DNA of 64,000 nucleotides from Bacteriovorax sp. BAL6_X (lineage in GTDB: Bacteria; Bdellovibrionota; Bacteriovoracia; Bacteriovoracales; Bacteriovoracaceae), in the NCBI RefSeq assembly GCF_000443995.1, contig NZ_AUMC01000006.1:434001-498000 (forward strand). Direction: 5' to 3'. The notes beneath the pieces are model-generated. The model was not told the DNA's origin. It did no database searches and saw only the letters and a program-made list of their open reading frames with translations. Both the position numbers and the translations under genes were made by a program. This document shows positions 50,479 to 60,142 of the stretch, piece by piece. Positions within the stretch are counted from its first letter, which is position 1; the number at the start of each line of letters is the position of its first letter.

Positions 50479-53037
50479 TTATGATCCATGACAGTGTTTA
50501 AACTTCTTTCCTGAACCACATGGACAGGCGTCATTACGCCCTACCTTTACTTGTCCGCGCGAGCGAGGTGATTGTGCTGGCTCATCACGTCCTTCTTCTT
50601 CTGCAATTCTTTTAGCTTTTAGAAGTTCAAGTTGTCTTTGTAGTTCTTCTTCCTGTTGGCGTCTTAGTTCTTCAATCTCTTCTTGAGTATAAAGGCGAAC
50701 TGTAAACATATTACGAACAACACTTGCTTTTACATCAATACGCATCTGTTCGAATAGGTTGAAAGCTTCTCGCTTATACTCTGTAAGAGGGTCTTTTTGT
50801 GCATAGGCCTTTAGATTGATCCCTTCTTTTAGGTGATCCATATTTCTTAAGTGATCTTTCCAGTGCTGGTCAAAAGTAGAAAGTAAAATTTCTCTTAGAG
50901 CAAGAGTAACTTGTCTTTCATCGTAACCAGCAAGCTTTGTTTCAAGGATTTCTTTTGCTCTTTCTTCAAAGTACTTACTTACATTTCCTTCGAATTTCTC
51001 AGAACATTCAACTGCATTTACTTCATAATCTGTGTTGAAAGTTGCACAGAATCCTGATTTCATATCTTCCCAAGGAAGGTCCTCAAGAGGAACTTTCTTT
51101 TGTGGACGATATGTTTCATGAAGGCTATCTGCAACATCCTCTGTCATCTCTTTAACAAATCCCAGGTTGTCTTCATCCGAAAGAATATCGCGACGGATGC
51201 GGTAGATAACGCGACGTTGTTCGTTCATAACATTATCAAAGTCAAGAAGGTGCTTTCTGATTTCAAAGTTATGTGTTTCAACTTTCTTTTGAGCTTTAGC
51301 GATGGCATTAGTAATCATCTTGTGCTCAATTGGCTCATCTTCTTCCATTCCAAGAGTGTTCATCACTTTAGCGATACGATCACTCCCAAAAATTCTCATT
51401 AAATCATCTTCTAGAGAAAGGAAGAATTTTGAACGTCCAGGATCTCCTTGACGTCCTGAACGACCACGTAACTGGTTGTCAATACGACGAGACTCATGTC
51501 TTTCAGTACAAAGAATATATAAACCACCAAGGGCCTTTACTTCATCGTTAATTTTAATGTCGGTACCACGACCGGCCATATTTGTTGCAATTGTGACAGA
51601 TCCTTTTCGGCCTGCATTTTCAATAATACCGGCCTCTTTTCCGTGCTGCTTGGCATTTAGAACATTATGTTCAATTCCTGCCTTTTCAAGCTCTTGTGAA
51701 AGTAAGTTAGAAGAGTCAACTGTAATTGTCCCAACTAGAACCGGCTGGCCTTTCTCATTTAGCTCTCTCAGTAGATTGATAATGGCCTTGTACTTGGCCT
51801 TCTTATTTTTGTAAATAACATCAGCTTCATCAATACGTGCAATCGGAAGGTTTGTTGGAATGACAATTACATCAAGCTCATAGATCTTCTTAAATTCTTC
51901 CGCTTCTGTATCTGCTGTACCTGTCATACCTGCAAGGTTTGAATACATTTTAAAGTAGTTTTGGAATGTAATTGAAGCAAGGGTTTGGTTTTCCTGCTTT
52001 ATCTCAACACCTTCTTTTGCTTCGATGGCCTGGTGTAGTCCATCTGACCAACGAGAACCTGTTTTAAGACGTCCTGTAAATTCATCAACGATAATTACTT
52101 CACCGTCTTTAATTATATAGTTGGCGTCTCTTTTAAATAAGTGATGAGCACGAAGTGCTTGGTTTAGGTGGTGAAGTAGAGCAGAGTTTTCGATATCATA
52201 AAGATTATCAACCTTCATAAGCTCTTGTACTTTTAAAATCCCTTCTTCCGTAAATACGGCCGACATTGATTTTTCATCAATTGTGAAGTGCTTTTCAACT
52301 GTTAGTTGAGGGATAACTTTATTTGCAACTCCGTATAGAGTTGAGTCACCCTCACTCGGGCCTGAGATTAGTAGGGGAGTTCTGGCCTCATCAATTAGAA
52401 TTGAGTCAACCTCATCCACGATACAGTAGTGAAAATCTCTTTGAACATATTCCTCTAAAGAGAATTTCATATTATCTCTTAGGTAGTCGAAAGCAAATTC
52501 GTTATTTGTTCCGTATGTGATATCTGAAGCATATGCCTTTTGGCGATCTTCATCTTCCATATCTGCAATAATACAACCTGTAGTTAGGCCTAACCAATTA
52601 TAAAGAACACCCATTTCTTTAGCATCACGACTTGCTAGATAGTCGTTAACTGTTACTAGGTGGGCACCTTTTCCTTCAAGTGCTTTTAGGTATAGAGGCA
52701 GAGTTGCTGTAAGAGTCTTACCTTCCCCTGTTTTCATCTCCGCAATAATTCCTTTGTAAAGAACAATACCACCAATGATTTGTACATCATATGGACGCAT
52801 ACCAAGGACACGCTTAGCGGCTTCTCTTACAGTTGCAAATGCTTCAGGTAAAAGTTGGTCTAGAGTCGATCCTTCACTTAGGCGTAGTTTAAACTTAGAT
52901 GTCTGGGCCTTAAGCTCGTCATCACTAAGTTTTTCCATTTGTGCTTCAAGTGAATTAATTTCATTAACGATTGGCATGAGCTTCTTGATATCGCGATCGT
53001 GTTTCGTGCCAAAAAAAGACTTAAGCGGATTAAACAT
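50479..53037 (-). CDS. secA: Protein translocase ATPase SecA
   Basis: 852 residues with the full SecA order: MKTGEGKTLTATLPLYL (Walker A, about 101-110), VDEVDSILIDEARTPLLISG (about 205-224), NMAGRGTDIK, QLRGRSGRQGD in the second helicase lobe, and a C-terminal zinc motif CPCGSGKKFKHCHG. It drives post-translational export through SecYEG. Strong AGGAG before the ATG. It follows the M23 gene by 15 bp and is followed by the acidic YbjQ-like gene. Confidence 0.98.
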   Translation of the reverse strand: MFNPLKSFFGTKHDRDIKKLMPIVNEINSLEAQMEKLSDDELKAQTSKFKLRLSEGSTLDQLLPEAFATVREAAKRVLGMRPYDVQIIGGIVLYKGIIAEMKTGEGKTLTATLPLYLKALEGKGAHLVTVNDYLASRDAKEMGVLYNWLGLTTGCIIADMEDEDRQKAYASDITYGTNNEFAFDYLRDNMKFSLEEYVQRDFHYCIVDEVDSILIDEARTPLLISGPSEGDSTLYGVANKVIPQLTVEKHFTIDEKSMSAVFTEEGILKVQELMKVDNLYDIENSALLHHLNQALRAHHLFKRDANYIIKDGEVIIVDEFTGRLKTGSRWSDGLHQAIEAKEGVEIKQENQTLASITFQNYFKMYSNLAGMTGTADTEAEEFKKIYELDVIVIPTNLPIARIDEADVIYKNKKAKYKAIINLLRELNEKGQPVLVGTITVDSSNLLSQELEKAGIEHNVLNAKQHGKEAGIIENAGRKGSVTIATNMAGRGTDIKINDEVKALGGLYILCTERHESRRIDNQLRGRSGRQGDPGRSKFFLSLEDDLMRIFGSDRIAKVMNTLGMEEDEPIEHKMITNAIAKAQKKVETHNFEIRKHLLDFDNVMNEQRRVIYRIRRDILSDEDNLGFVKEMTEDVADSLHETYRPQKKVPLEDLPWEDMKSGFCATFNTDYEVNAVECSEKFEGNVSKYFEERAKEILETKLAGYDERQVTLALREILLSTFDQHWKDHLRNMDHLKEGINLKAYAQKDPLTEYKREAFNLFEQMRIDVKASVVRNMFTVRLYTQEEIEELRRQQEEELQRQLELLKAKRIAEEEGRDEPAQSPRSRGQVKVGRNDACPCGSGKKFKHCHGS

Positions 53038-53052
53038 TTAAATTTCTCCTAA

Positions 53053-54177
53053 TTAATCCAGTACATAATAAAGTGGATCCACCGGTGTTCCATTAATGCG
53101 AATTTCGTAGTGCAAATGGGGGCCTGTGGATAAACCGGAGTTACCAACTTTTGCAATTGGCTGCCCCCGTTTGACCTTTTGGCCTTTTACAACGATGTTT
53201 TCTGAATTATGTCCGTAAACTGTAGTTATACCGTATCCATGATCTATTTCAACGTGGTTTCCAAAACCGTAATTTTTCTTTGATGTTTTAACGATACCGT
53301 CTGCAGGTGCAAGAATAACGGTACCAATAGGTGCTCCAACATCTAGGCCTTCATGCATTTTTACTCGTTTTGAATAGTGACTCATACGAGGCCCGTAGTA
53401 AGAAGTAATCCAACCACGTGCTGGCAAAAGCGTCGGTGTTGATCTTAAAAAAGATTCGCGATCAAGTAGGAATTGATCGAGCTCATTTACACGAATCTCT
53501 AAATCACCTGAAATCTTGCGTAGTATTGAATACCGATAATCAAAAAACGCAAAGTTTTCAGCTAACTTAAAACTTTGTTTAATTAAGCTACTCCATTCTT
53601 TTGTAAAGCTATAACCAGAAGTTAAACCAAAGTTTGTTGCGATCTTTCGCTCGTAAAGATCATTAATGTCACTAAATTCCTCAACATTTTTAAGATCAAT
53701 TAGCTCAGATTTAACTTTATTCATTAACTCCTGGTCTCGTTGGGGGATGAGAACAGACTGAGGATTACGAGAAGGGTCTGAAGGGGCCGAGTGACTATGG
53801 CCGTGATCGCCTTCTTGGGCCTCGTTATCACCAGAGTTTTGCATCACAGGTTTTGTTAGATCAAAATCTTTAAAACCAGAGATTACTCTCAACTTACTTT
53901 CAATTTTTTGAATACGTTCAATATCATCTGTTAATGTATTGAGTTTCATATTAAAGAGTTGAATTTGCTCTTTAAGTTGACGGTTCTCAATGCTTAGGTG
54001 ACGGTTTTCGTAAACTTGTTTAAGAATTTTAATATAGTCAAAAGTAAGAATACCTATAACTGCTACAATGATAACGATGAAAAATAGAACTGAGTTAAAG
54101 ATCACTCGTGGAATGCGAAATGACTTAACTCCCTTCTCCTTTTCAGGAATTACCATAATTGTGTAAAAACGACTCAA
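53053..54177 (-). CDS. M23 peptidase (LytM domain) membrane protein
   Basis: 374 residues. One membrane segment (about 28-50), a coiled coil (about 58-100), then an M23/LytM domain (about 245-374): metal ligands in HEGLDVGAP (His-x3-Asp), GHNSENIV and HLHYEI, with PIAKVGNSGLSTGPHLHY at the core. It cleaves or regulates cleavage of peptidoglycan cross-links in the periplasm; coiled-coil LytM proteins often activate amidases. Located just upstream of secA on the same strand. Confidence 0.92.
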   Translation of the reverse strand: MSRFYTIMVIPEKEKGVKSFRIPRVIFNSVLFFIVIIVAVIGILTFDYIKILKQVYENRHLSIENRQLKEQIQLFNMKLNTLTDDIERIQKIESKLRVISGFKDFDLTKPVMQNSGDNEAQEGDHGHSHSAPSDPSRNPQSVLIPQRDQELMNKVKSELIDLKNVEEFSDINDLYERKIATNFGLTSGYSFTKEWSSLIKQSFKLAENFAFFDYRYSILRKISGDLEIRVNELDQFLLDRESFLRSTPTLLPARGWITSYYGPRMSHYSKRVKMHEGLDVGAPIGTVILAPADGIVKTSKKNYGFGNHVEIDHGYGITTVYGHNSENIVVKGQKVKRGQPIAKVGNSGLSTGPHLHYEIRINGTPVDPLYYVLD

Positions 54178-54301
54178 AATTACTTCCTTGAATTTTCAAT
54201 AATTTCTGATGTTTATTGTAGGTTTCTTGATAACAGTTTGCAAGACATTAATCGATGACACGATGAGACGTATTATCGGTCTGATTAGGAAGAGTTTAAG
54301 A

Positions 54302-55051
54302 TTAATTAACTACAGCTAAAATTACAGATATATTGTCTTGTCCACCGTGCTCATTGGCCTGCCTAACAAGAGTTTGCGCACAGTCGTGAATGAGTTGATG
54401 ACTTAGTTCGTCGTTCTTTTTTATCATATCATTAATGATAAACAGGATATCTTCGTCGCTTAGCTTTCCATGAAGTCCATCTGAGCAAAGAAGAAAGATA
54501 TCTCCCTTAGTTGGTTTGTAATCATAAATATCGACTTCGATTCCTGACTCAAACCCGACTGTTCGAGACAGGTAATTCTTATTTGGATCATTAGCGGCTT
54601 GTTGGCGAGTATAGATTCCAAAATTAATTTTCTCTTGGATGACAGAATGGTCTTTTGTTAATTGAAAAATTTGTCCTTGAGTGATGACGTAAGCACGTGA
54701 GTCTCCAACATTTGCAATACTTGCTTTATCTTGGCCAAATAGAATTCCAACAACTGTTGTTCCCATTCCTTTTAGGGATGGTTCTTCATCAGCATATTTT
54801 TTAATTTTTTCGTTAGCATAATGAACAGAATCTTTAAGGACCGAAGATTTATCAGTGTCAGATGATTTGAGTTCTTTCACTTTTTCTGCAACGTATTTGA
54901 TGGCCATCGTTGAGGCCAGTTCGCCGCCTGAGTGTCCTCCCATGCCATCTGCCACGACATAGAGTTTACTTGAATTTCCAACATAAATTGAATCTTGGTT
55001 GGTCTCTCTTTTGCGTCCAATATCTGATACGCCGGCACAAATAATTTCCAT
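54302..55051 (-). CDS. PP2C-type protein serine/threonine phosphatase
   Basis: 249 residues from the ATG with AAGG upstream; a GTG two codons earlier is an alternative. PP2C motifs in order: NQDS (about 18-21), VADGMGGHSGGELAST (about 33-48), GMGTTVVG (about 88-95), ANVGDSRAYV, LLCSDGLHG and GGQDNISVI, with the metal-binding aspartates. Dephosphorylates protein Ser/Thr. The only recognised kinase nearby is PrkA, encoded divergently (265 bp between starts), so a phosphatase-kinase link is possible but unproven. Confidence 0.92.
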   Translation of the reverse strand: MEIICAGVSDIGRKRETNQDSIYVGNSSKLYVVADGMGGHSGGELASTMAIKYVAEKVKELKSSDTDKSSVLKDSVHYANEKIKKYADEEPSLKGMGTTVVGILFGQDKASIANVGDSRAYVITQGQIFQLTKDHSVIQEKINFGIYTRQQAANDPNKNYLSRTVGFESGIEVDIYDYKPTKGDIFLLCSDGLHGKLSDEDILFIINDMIKKNDELSHQLIHDCAQTLVRQANEHGGQDNISVILAVVN

Positions 55052-55236
55052 ATTCACCCTTGTAATCCCTCAACAATGCTAAATCTGTAATTCCTATATT
55101 TTCAATTGGATACAGATTTTAGTCAAATGCTTTTGTTGGACTTTAATTTTGCCAATTATTTGCCTAGTCATCTTGCTCATTACTTGATCGTTTTACGGTG
55201 TCAAAAAGTCACTACATATTTTTTTTATAGTTACCT

Positions 55237-55298
55237 TTGCTTCTACTTAGTTTTTCACGTTATAATATATTTAGGAATTTAGCTTGCATCGAATGCAA
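55237..55298 (+). promoter_or_regulatory. Candidate promoter and palindrome upstream of prkA
   Basis: TTGCTT (55237-55242) and TATAAT (55261-55266) are spaced by 18 bases, a plausible sigma70 -35/-10 pair. Downstream, TTGCAT-CGA-ATGCAA (55284-55298) is a perfect 15-base palindrome in the expected leader, before the GGAG ribosome site. The palindrome could be an operator or leader hairpin. Confidence 0.5.
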
Positions 55299-55316
55299 CT
55301 CATGGATGGAGAAGAT

Positions 55317-57371
55317 ATGACTAAAATGAATATGAAAGACTTTATGAGTGAGAACTACAAAGTTGAAGACTTTGCTCACTTACACTGGACGGGGAGCTTT
55401 CAAGATTATGTAGATCTTGTAGCTGAAGACCCTAGAATCGGACGCAATTCATTCCAAAGAATTTTCGATATGATTATGACTTTTGGAACGAGTACTTATC
55501 TAGAATATAAAAAAGAAATCACTCGCTATCACTTTTTTGATGATCCAATTGGCAATGGTAAAGATGCTGTTTTCGGAATTGATGTACACCTAATGAAACT
55601 AGTTAACTTCTTTAAGGCGGCGGCCCTTGGCTACGGAACTGAGAAAAGGGTCCTATTACTTCACGGGCCTGTAGGTTCTGCAAAATCGTCAATTGCAAGA
55701 AATCTCAAAAAAGGTTTAGAATATTATTCACGTACAGATGAAGGTGCTCTTTACACTTTTGAATGGTACGACGAAGAAGAGTCTGACATTCTTGGTGGAC
55801 AAAAAGTTTTTCCATCTCCAATGCACGAAGATCCATTAAAGCTAATTCCTCACGAAGTAAGAAAAGAATTCTTAGAAAATATGAATAAAGGTAACAAGGA
55901 CCACAAGATTAAAATTCGTGGTGAAGTTTGTCCTGCTGACCGTTATATTCTTAATGAATATATGATTAAGTATGATGGTGACTTCATGAAGGTTATGGAA
56001 AACCATATCCGAGTTAAAAGACTAGTTCTTTCAGAAAAAGATCGTCTAGGTATTGGTACTTTCCAACCTAAAGATGAAAAGAACCAAGACTCAACTGAGT
56101 TAACTGGTGATATCAACTACAGAAAGATCGCTCAGTATGGTTCAGACTCAGATCCTCGTGCATTTAACTTTGACGGTGAGTTTAATATCGCTAACCGTGG
56201 TATTATCGAATTTATTGAAATGTTAAAGCTTGATGTTGCTTTCTTATATGATTTACTTGGTGCTTCTCAAGAGCAATCAATTAAGCCAAAGAAATTTGCT
56301 CAAACTGATATTGATCTTGTTATTCTTGGTCACACAAATGAGCCAGAATTTAGAAAGCTACAAAATAACGAATTTATGGAAGCACTTCGTGACCGTACAG
56401 TAAAAATTGATGTTCCTTATATTACTCGTCTTGATAATGAAGTAAGAATCTATCAGCGTGACTTTAACGCTGAAAAGATTCCTCATGTTCACATCGCTCC
56501 ACACACTCTTGATATGGCAGCTATGTGGGCAGTATTAACAAGAATGGAAGAGCCAAAGAAAGCAGACCTTACTCTTGTTCAAAAGCTTAAGCTATATAAC
56601 GGTAAAACACTTACTGGTTATAATGAAGATAACGTAAAAGAACTTCGTAAAGAAGCTGTTAGGGAAGGTCTTGAAGGGATCTCTCCTCGTTATATTCAAG
56701 ACAAAATTTCAAATGCACTTGTTAAGTATGGGCATACTGGTTCACTTAATCCATTTATGGTTTTCAATGAGCTAGAGTCTGGACTTAAACACTCAATGGC
56801 AAATAACCCGGAAGCAGTAGATAAGTATCGTGAGATGCTAGCAATTGTTCGCCAAGAGTATACTGATATCGTTAAAAATGATGTTCAAAAGGCGATTTCT
56901 CTTGATGAGACTGCAATTGAAACTCTATGTGCAAATTACATTGATAACGTTAAGGCCTACACTCAAAAAGAAAAGGTTCGTAACAAGTACACAGGTAAGC
57001 TTGAAGAAGCAGATGAGCGTTTCATGAGAAGCATTGAAGAGAAGATCGACATTGCAGAATCACGCAAGGATGACTTTAGACGTGAGATTATGAACTATAT
57101 TGGCGCTCTTGCAATCGAAGGTAAACAATTTGATTACAAGATGAATGAAAGACTACACCGTGCGCTTGAACTTAAGCTTTTTGAAGATCAAAAAGATGCG
57201 ATTAAGCTTACAACAATCATCTCAAATGTTGTTGATAAAGAAACACAAGAGAAGATTGATGTTATTAAGTCTCGTCTAATTAAGAATTATGGTTACTGTG
57301 AAATTTCAGCAACTGATGCCCTTAATTATGTCGCTAGTATTTTTGCAAAAGGAGACAGTGCTAAGTCTTAG
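55317..57371 (+). CDS. prkA: PrkA serine protein kinase/AAA protein
   Basis: 684 residues from the ATG with GGAG 5 bases upstream; the earlier ATG lies in the leader palindrome. N-terminal AAA-like domain: [21 protein letters not shown] (Walker [10 protein letters not shown], about 119-127), [13 protein letters not shown], and the PrkA-family C-terminal helical domain. It phosphorylates proteins or acts as an AAA protease-like factor; in E. coli YeaG acts in nitrogen and low-nutrient responses. First gene of the prkA-yeaH-spoVR operon. GGCC appears only three times in 2055 bp. Its stop codon lies in the loop of a hairpin (57358-57381). Confidence 0.95.
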   Translation: MTKMNMKDFMSENYKVEDFAHLHWTGSFQDYVDLVAEDPRIGRNSFQRIFDMIMTFGTSTYLEYKKEITRYHFFDDPIGNGKDAVFGIDVHLMKLVNFFKAAALGYGTEKRVLLLHGPVGSAKSSIARNLKKGLEYYSRTDEGALYTFEWYDEEESDILGGQKVFPSPMHEDPLKLIPHEVRKEFLENMNKGNKDHKIKIRGEVCPADRYILNEYMIKYDGDFMKVMENHIRVKRLVLSEKDRLGIGTFQPKDEKNQDSTELTGDINYRKIAQYGSDSDPRAFNFDGEFNIANRGIIEFIEMLKLDVAFLYDLLGASQEQSIKPKKFAQTDIDLVILGHTNEPEFRKLQNNEFMEALRDRTVKIDVPYITRLDNEVRIYQRDFNAEKIPHVHIAPHTLDMAAMWAVLTRMEEPKKADLTLVQKLKLYNGKTLTGYNEDNVKELRKEAVREGLEGISPRYIQDKISNALVKYGHTGSLNPFMVFNELESGLKHSMANNPEAVDKYREMLAIVRQEYTDIVKNDVQKAISLDETAIETLCANYIDNVKAYTQKEKVRNKYTGKLEEADERFMRSIEEKIDIAESRKDDFRREIMNYIGALAIEGKQFDYKMNERLHRALELKLFEDQKDAIKLTTIISNVVDKETQEKIDVIKSRLIKNYGYCEISATDALNYVASIFAKGDSAKS

Positions 57372-57395
57372 GACTTAGCACCTCCACAACTGGAG
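57358..57395 (+). promoter_or_regulatory. Intercistronic hairpins at the prkA stop and yeaH ribosome site
   Basis: GTGCTAAGTC (57358-57367) and GACTTAGCAC (57372-57381) form a perfect 10-bp stem with tetraloop TTAG, in which TAG is the prkA stop codon. Directly after it, CTCC (57382-57385) can pair with GGAG (57392-57395), the yeaH ribosome site. No U-run follows, so it is more likely an mRNA-stability or translation-control element than a terminator. Confidence 0.6.
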
Positions 57396-57400
57396 AGTTA

Positions 57401-58522
57401 ATGGATCACCCGATTAAAAGAGACCACGCACGTTTTCGTAAAATTATTAAAGGAAAGGTGCGTGATAATCTAAGAAAGTATATTGCTGGCGGTGAGATGC
57501 CTATTCCAAAAGGCAATGGGCAATTTAAAGTTCCAATGCCTTCTATTAATACTCCTCAGTTTCGTTTTGGCGATAAAAGTCAAGGTGGTACAGGGCAAGG
57601 TGATGGCCAACCAGGTGACCCAGTCGATGGACAAGGGGAACCAGGGGAAGGTCAAGGGGAGCCCGGGGAGGCAGGAGAGCAGGAAGGTGATAAGGCCCTT
57701 GATGTTGAAATGAGTCTTGACGAGCTTGCTTCGATTCTTGGCAATGAACTTGCTTTACCTAAGATTGAACCTAAGGGTAAGAAGAATATGCAATCAACTG
57801 TGGATCGCTACACTAGTATCGGTACTGTTGGTCCAGATTCTCTAAAGCATTATAAGAGATCTTTTAAAGAGGCGCTAAAGCGCCAAATCGCGATGGGAAC
57901 TTATGATCCAAAGAATCCTGTGGTTGTTCCAATTAAAAGTGATATGCGATACCGTTCGAGTGATTCAAAGATTGAATTTGAAAATTCTGCGGTTGTTATC
58001 TATATGATGGACGTATCAGGCTCAATGGGTGATGAGCAAAAAGAAATTGTTCGTACAGAATCTTTTTGGATTAATCTATGGCTTAAGTCTCAGTATAAAG
58101 ACATTGAAATTCGTTATATTATCCACGATGCTACAGCAAAAGAAGTTGATGAAGAGACATTCTTTAGAACTCGTGAAAGTGGCGGAACTCTCATTTCATC
58201 GGCACTCAAGCTTTGCAAGGATATGATTGCAAGTGACTATAACTCTGACGAATGGAATATTTACCCTTTCCATTTTTCTGATGGAGATAATTGGTCGGCC
58301 GAAGACACAAAGGTTTGTCTTGATATTTTAAAGAATTCAATTATTCCAAATTCAAATGCATTCTTCTATGGGCAAGTTGAGTCTCGCTATGGATCGGGGC
58401 AATTTTATAAAGATCTTGCCAAAGAGTTCGGTGAAAAGCATGAGGATGTAATTTTAAGTAAAATTAAAAATAAAGAAGCAATCTTAGATTCAATAAAAGA
58501 TTTTCTAGGAAAAGGTAAGTAA
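57401..58522 (+). CDS. yeaH: YeaH/YhbH (DUF444) von Willebrand-type protein
   Basis: 373 residues. N-terminal [18 protein letters not shown] and a Gly/Gln/Pro/Glu-rich linker (about 60-95) typical of the family, then a vWA-like domain: [10 protein letters not shown] (MIDAS, about 203-212) and [10 protein letters not shown]. It acts with PrkA and SpoVR in a stress-adaptation operon; biochemistry is not settled. It starts 29 bp after prkA, with its ribosome site in a small hairpin. Confidence 0.95.
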   Translation: MDHPIKRDHARFRKIIKGKVRDNLRKYIAGGEMPIPKGNGQFKVPMPSINTPQFRFGDKSQGGTGQGDGQPGDPVDGQGEPGEGQGEPGEAGEQEGDKALDVEMSLDELASILGNELALPKIEPKGKKNMQSTVDRYTSIGTVGPDSLKHYKRSFKEALKRQIAMGTYDPKNPVVVPIKSDMRYRSSDSKIEFENSAVVIYMMDVSGSMGDEQKEIVRTESFWINLWLKSQYKDIEIRYIIHDATAKEVDEETFFRTRESGGTLISSALKLCKDMIASDYNSDEWNIYPFHFSDGDNWSAEDTKVCLDILKNSIIPNSNAFFYGQVESRYGSGQFYKDLAKEFGEKHEDVILSKIKNKEAILDSIKDFLGKGK

Positions 58523-58525
58523 GGC

Positions 58526-60028
58526 GTGACTCCAGTAATAAGTAGTATGGAAAGGACAAAACCACTAAGTGGTGAACTTGCAAGATTAAGAGATGAAGTG
58601 CACAGCTATGCTGTTGAATACGGTCTCGATTTCTATCCTGTTGTTTTCGAAGTTTGTGACTATGATACAGTTTGTATTCTTGCTGCAAATGGAGGATTTC
58701 CTTCTCGCTATCCTCATTGGAGATTCGGGCTAGAATATGATCGTCTTGCTAAAGGTAATAAATACGGTTTTCAAAAAATATACGAACTTGTGATTAACAC
58801 TGATCCTTGTTATGCCTACCTTCTAAGCTCTAATCGTTATGTCGATCAGAAGCTAGTTATGGCACATGTTTATGGCCACGCTGATTTCTTTAAAAATAAT
58901 GCATGGTTTAGAGGAACAGATCGTCGCATGATGGATGTTATGGCCAATCATGGGACAAAAGTACGTCGCTATATGGATAAATACGGTCAAGACCGTGTGG
59001 AAGAGTTTATTGATACAGTTCTTTCTTTTGAAAACTTACTAGATGTAAATGTACTTTTCCAAAGTGAAGAAAAACAGAAGACATCGGCCGACGAGGATTT
59101 TGAATTTAAAGATGATCGTTCACAAGTTCTACGCTCTTTTATGAACTCAAAGATGGGACGTGCTGGACTTGAAGAAGGTAAGAGCGAAGTTAAAAAGACG
59201 CCTCTTGAACTACTTGATGAAGAGATTCGTGGCACACGTGATATTATGAAATTTCTTATTGATCACGCTCCAATTGAAGACTGGCAAGCAGATATCATAG
59301 GCATACTAAGAGAAGAAGCGTATTACTTTCTACCTCAAAGAATGACTAAGATTATGAATGAGGGCTGGGCCTCTTATTGGCACTCTAAAATTCTTACAAA
59401 AAAGGCCTTGAATAGTTCAGAGATTATTGATTTTGCAGATATTCATTCTGGTGTTATGGCCATGAGTAAGCAAAATATTAACCCATATAAAATCGGTATT
59501 GAGCTGATGCGCGATATCGAGTACCGTTGGGATACTGGAAAATTTGGTAAAGAATACCAAGACTGTACCGATCTTTACAAGAAAGAAAATTGGCATATCG
59601 AAACGAATAAAGGACGCGAAAAGATTTTTGAAGTAAGGCGTACTCATAATGATATTACTTTTATCGATGAGTTCTTTACTGAAGAATTTTGTAATCGCAT
59701 GCAGCTTTTTACTTATAAGTATAACTCGCGCACTGGCCGAAATGAGATCGAGACACGTGACTTTAAAGAAATTAAAGCAAAGCTTTTAAATCAACTAACG
59801 AATTTTGGTTCTCCAATAATTGAAGTCGAATCAGCTAATCATAAAAACCGTGGAGAGCTACTACTTCGCCATGTTCACCAAGGTGTCGACTTAGATTTAA
59901 CACAGGCCCAAGATACGATGGCAAATATCTATAAAATCTGGAAAAGACCTGTTTCAATTACTACTGTTGTAGAAGATAACTCTATTGTTTATCAATTTGA
60001 TGGTGTTGAATTTAAAGAAGATAAGTAG
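58526..60028 (+). CDS. spoVR: SpoVR family protein
   Basis: 500 residues from a GTG three bases after yeaH; an ATG seven codons later (58547) is an alternative and neither has a strong ribosome site. Family blocks: FYPVVFEVCDYDTVCILAANGGFPSRYPHW (first 70 residues contain NGGFPSRYPHW), YAYLLSSNRYVDQKLVMAHVYGHADFFKNN, and MNEGWASYWHSKI. In Bacillus SpoVR affects spore cortex; in non-spore-formers the prkA-yeaH-spoVR trio serves stress and nutrient response. Third gene of that operon. Confidence 0.93.
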   Translation: MTPVISSMERTKPLSGELARLRDEVHSYAVEYGLDFYPVVFEVCDYDTVCILAANGGFPSRYPHWRFGLEYDRLAKGNKYGFQKIYELVINTDPCYAYLLSSNRYVDQKLVMAHVYGHADFFKNNAWFRGTDRRMMDVMANHGTKVRRYMDKYGQDRVEEFIDTVLSFENLLDVNVLFQSEEKQKTSADEDFEFKDDRSQVLRSFMNSKMGRAGLEEGKSEVKKTPLELLDEEIRGTRDIMKFLIDHAPIEDWQADIIGILREEAYYFLPQRMTKIMNEGWASYWHSKILTKKALNSSEIIDFADIHSGVMAMSKQNINPYKIGIELMRDIEYRWDTGKFGKEYQDCTDLYKKENWHIETNKGREKIFEVRRTHNDITFIDEFFTEEFCNRMQLFTYKYNSRTGRNEIETRDFKEIKAKLLNQLTNFGSPIIEVESANHKNRGELLLRHVHQGVDLDLTQAQDTMANIYKIWKRPVSITTVVEDNSIVYQFDGVEFKEDK

Positions 60029-60142
60029 TCGCTTTATTAATTAGTTGTCTGTATTGCTTGTTGACCTAAAAATAGTTTCAAGTAAAATTGAAGTAACTTT
60101 CAATATTAGAAATTTAGAATTTATGTCAATATAGGAATATTC

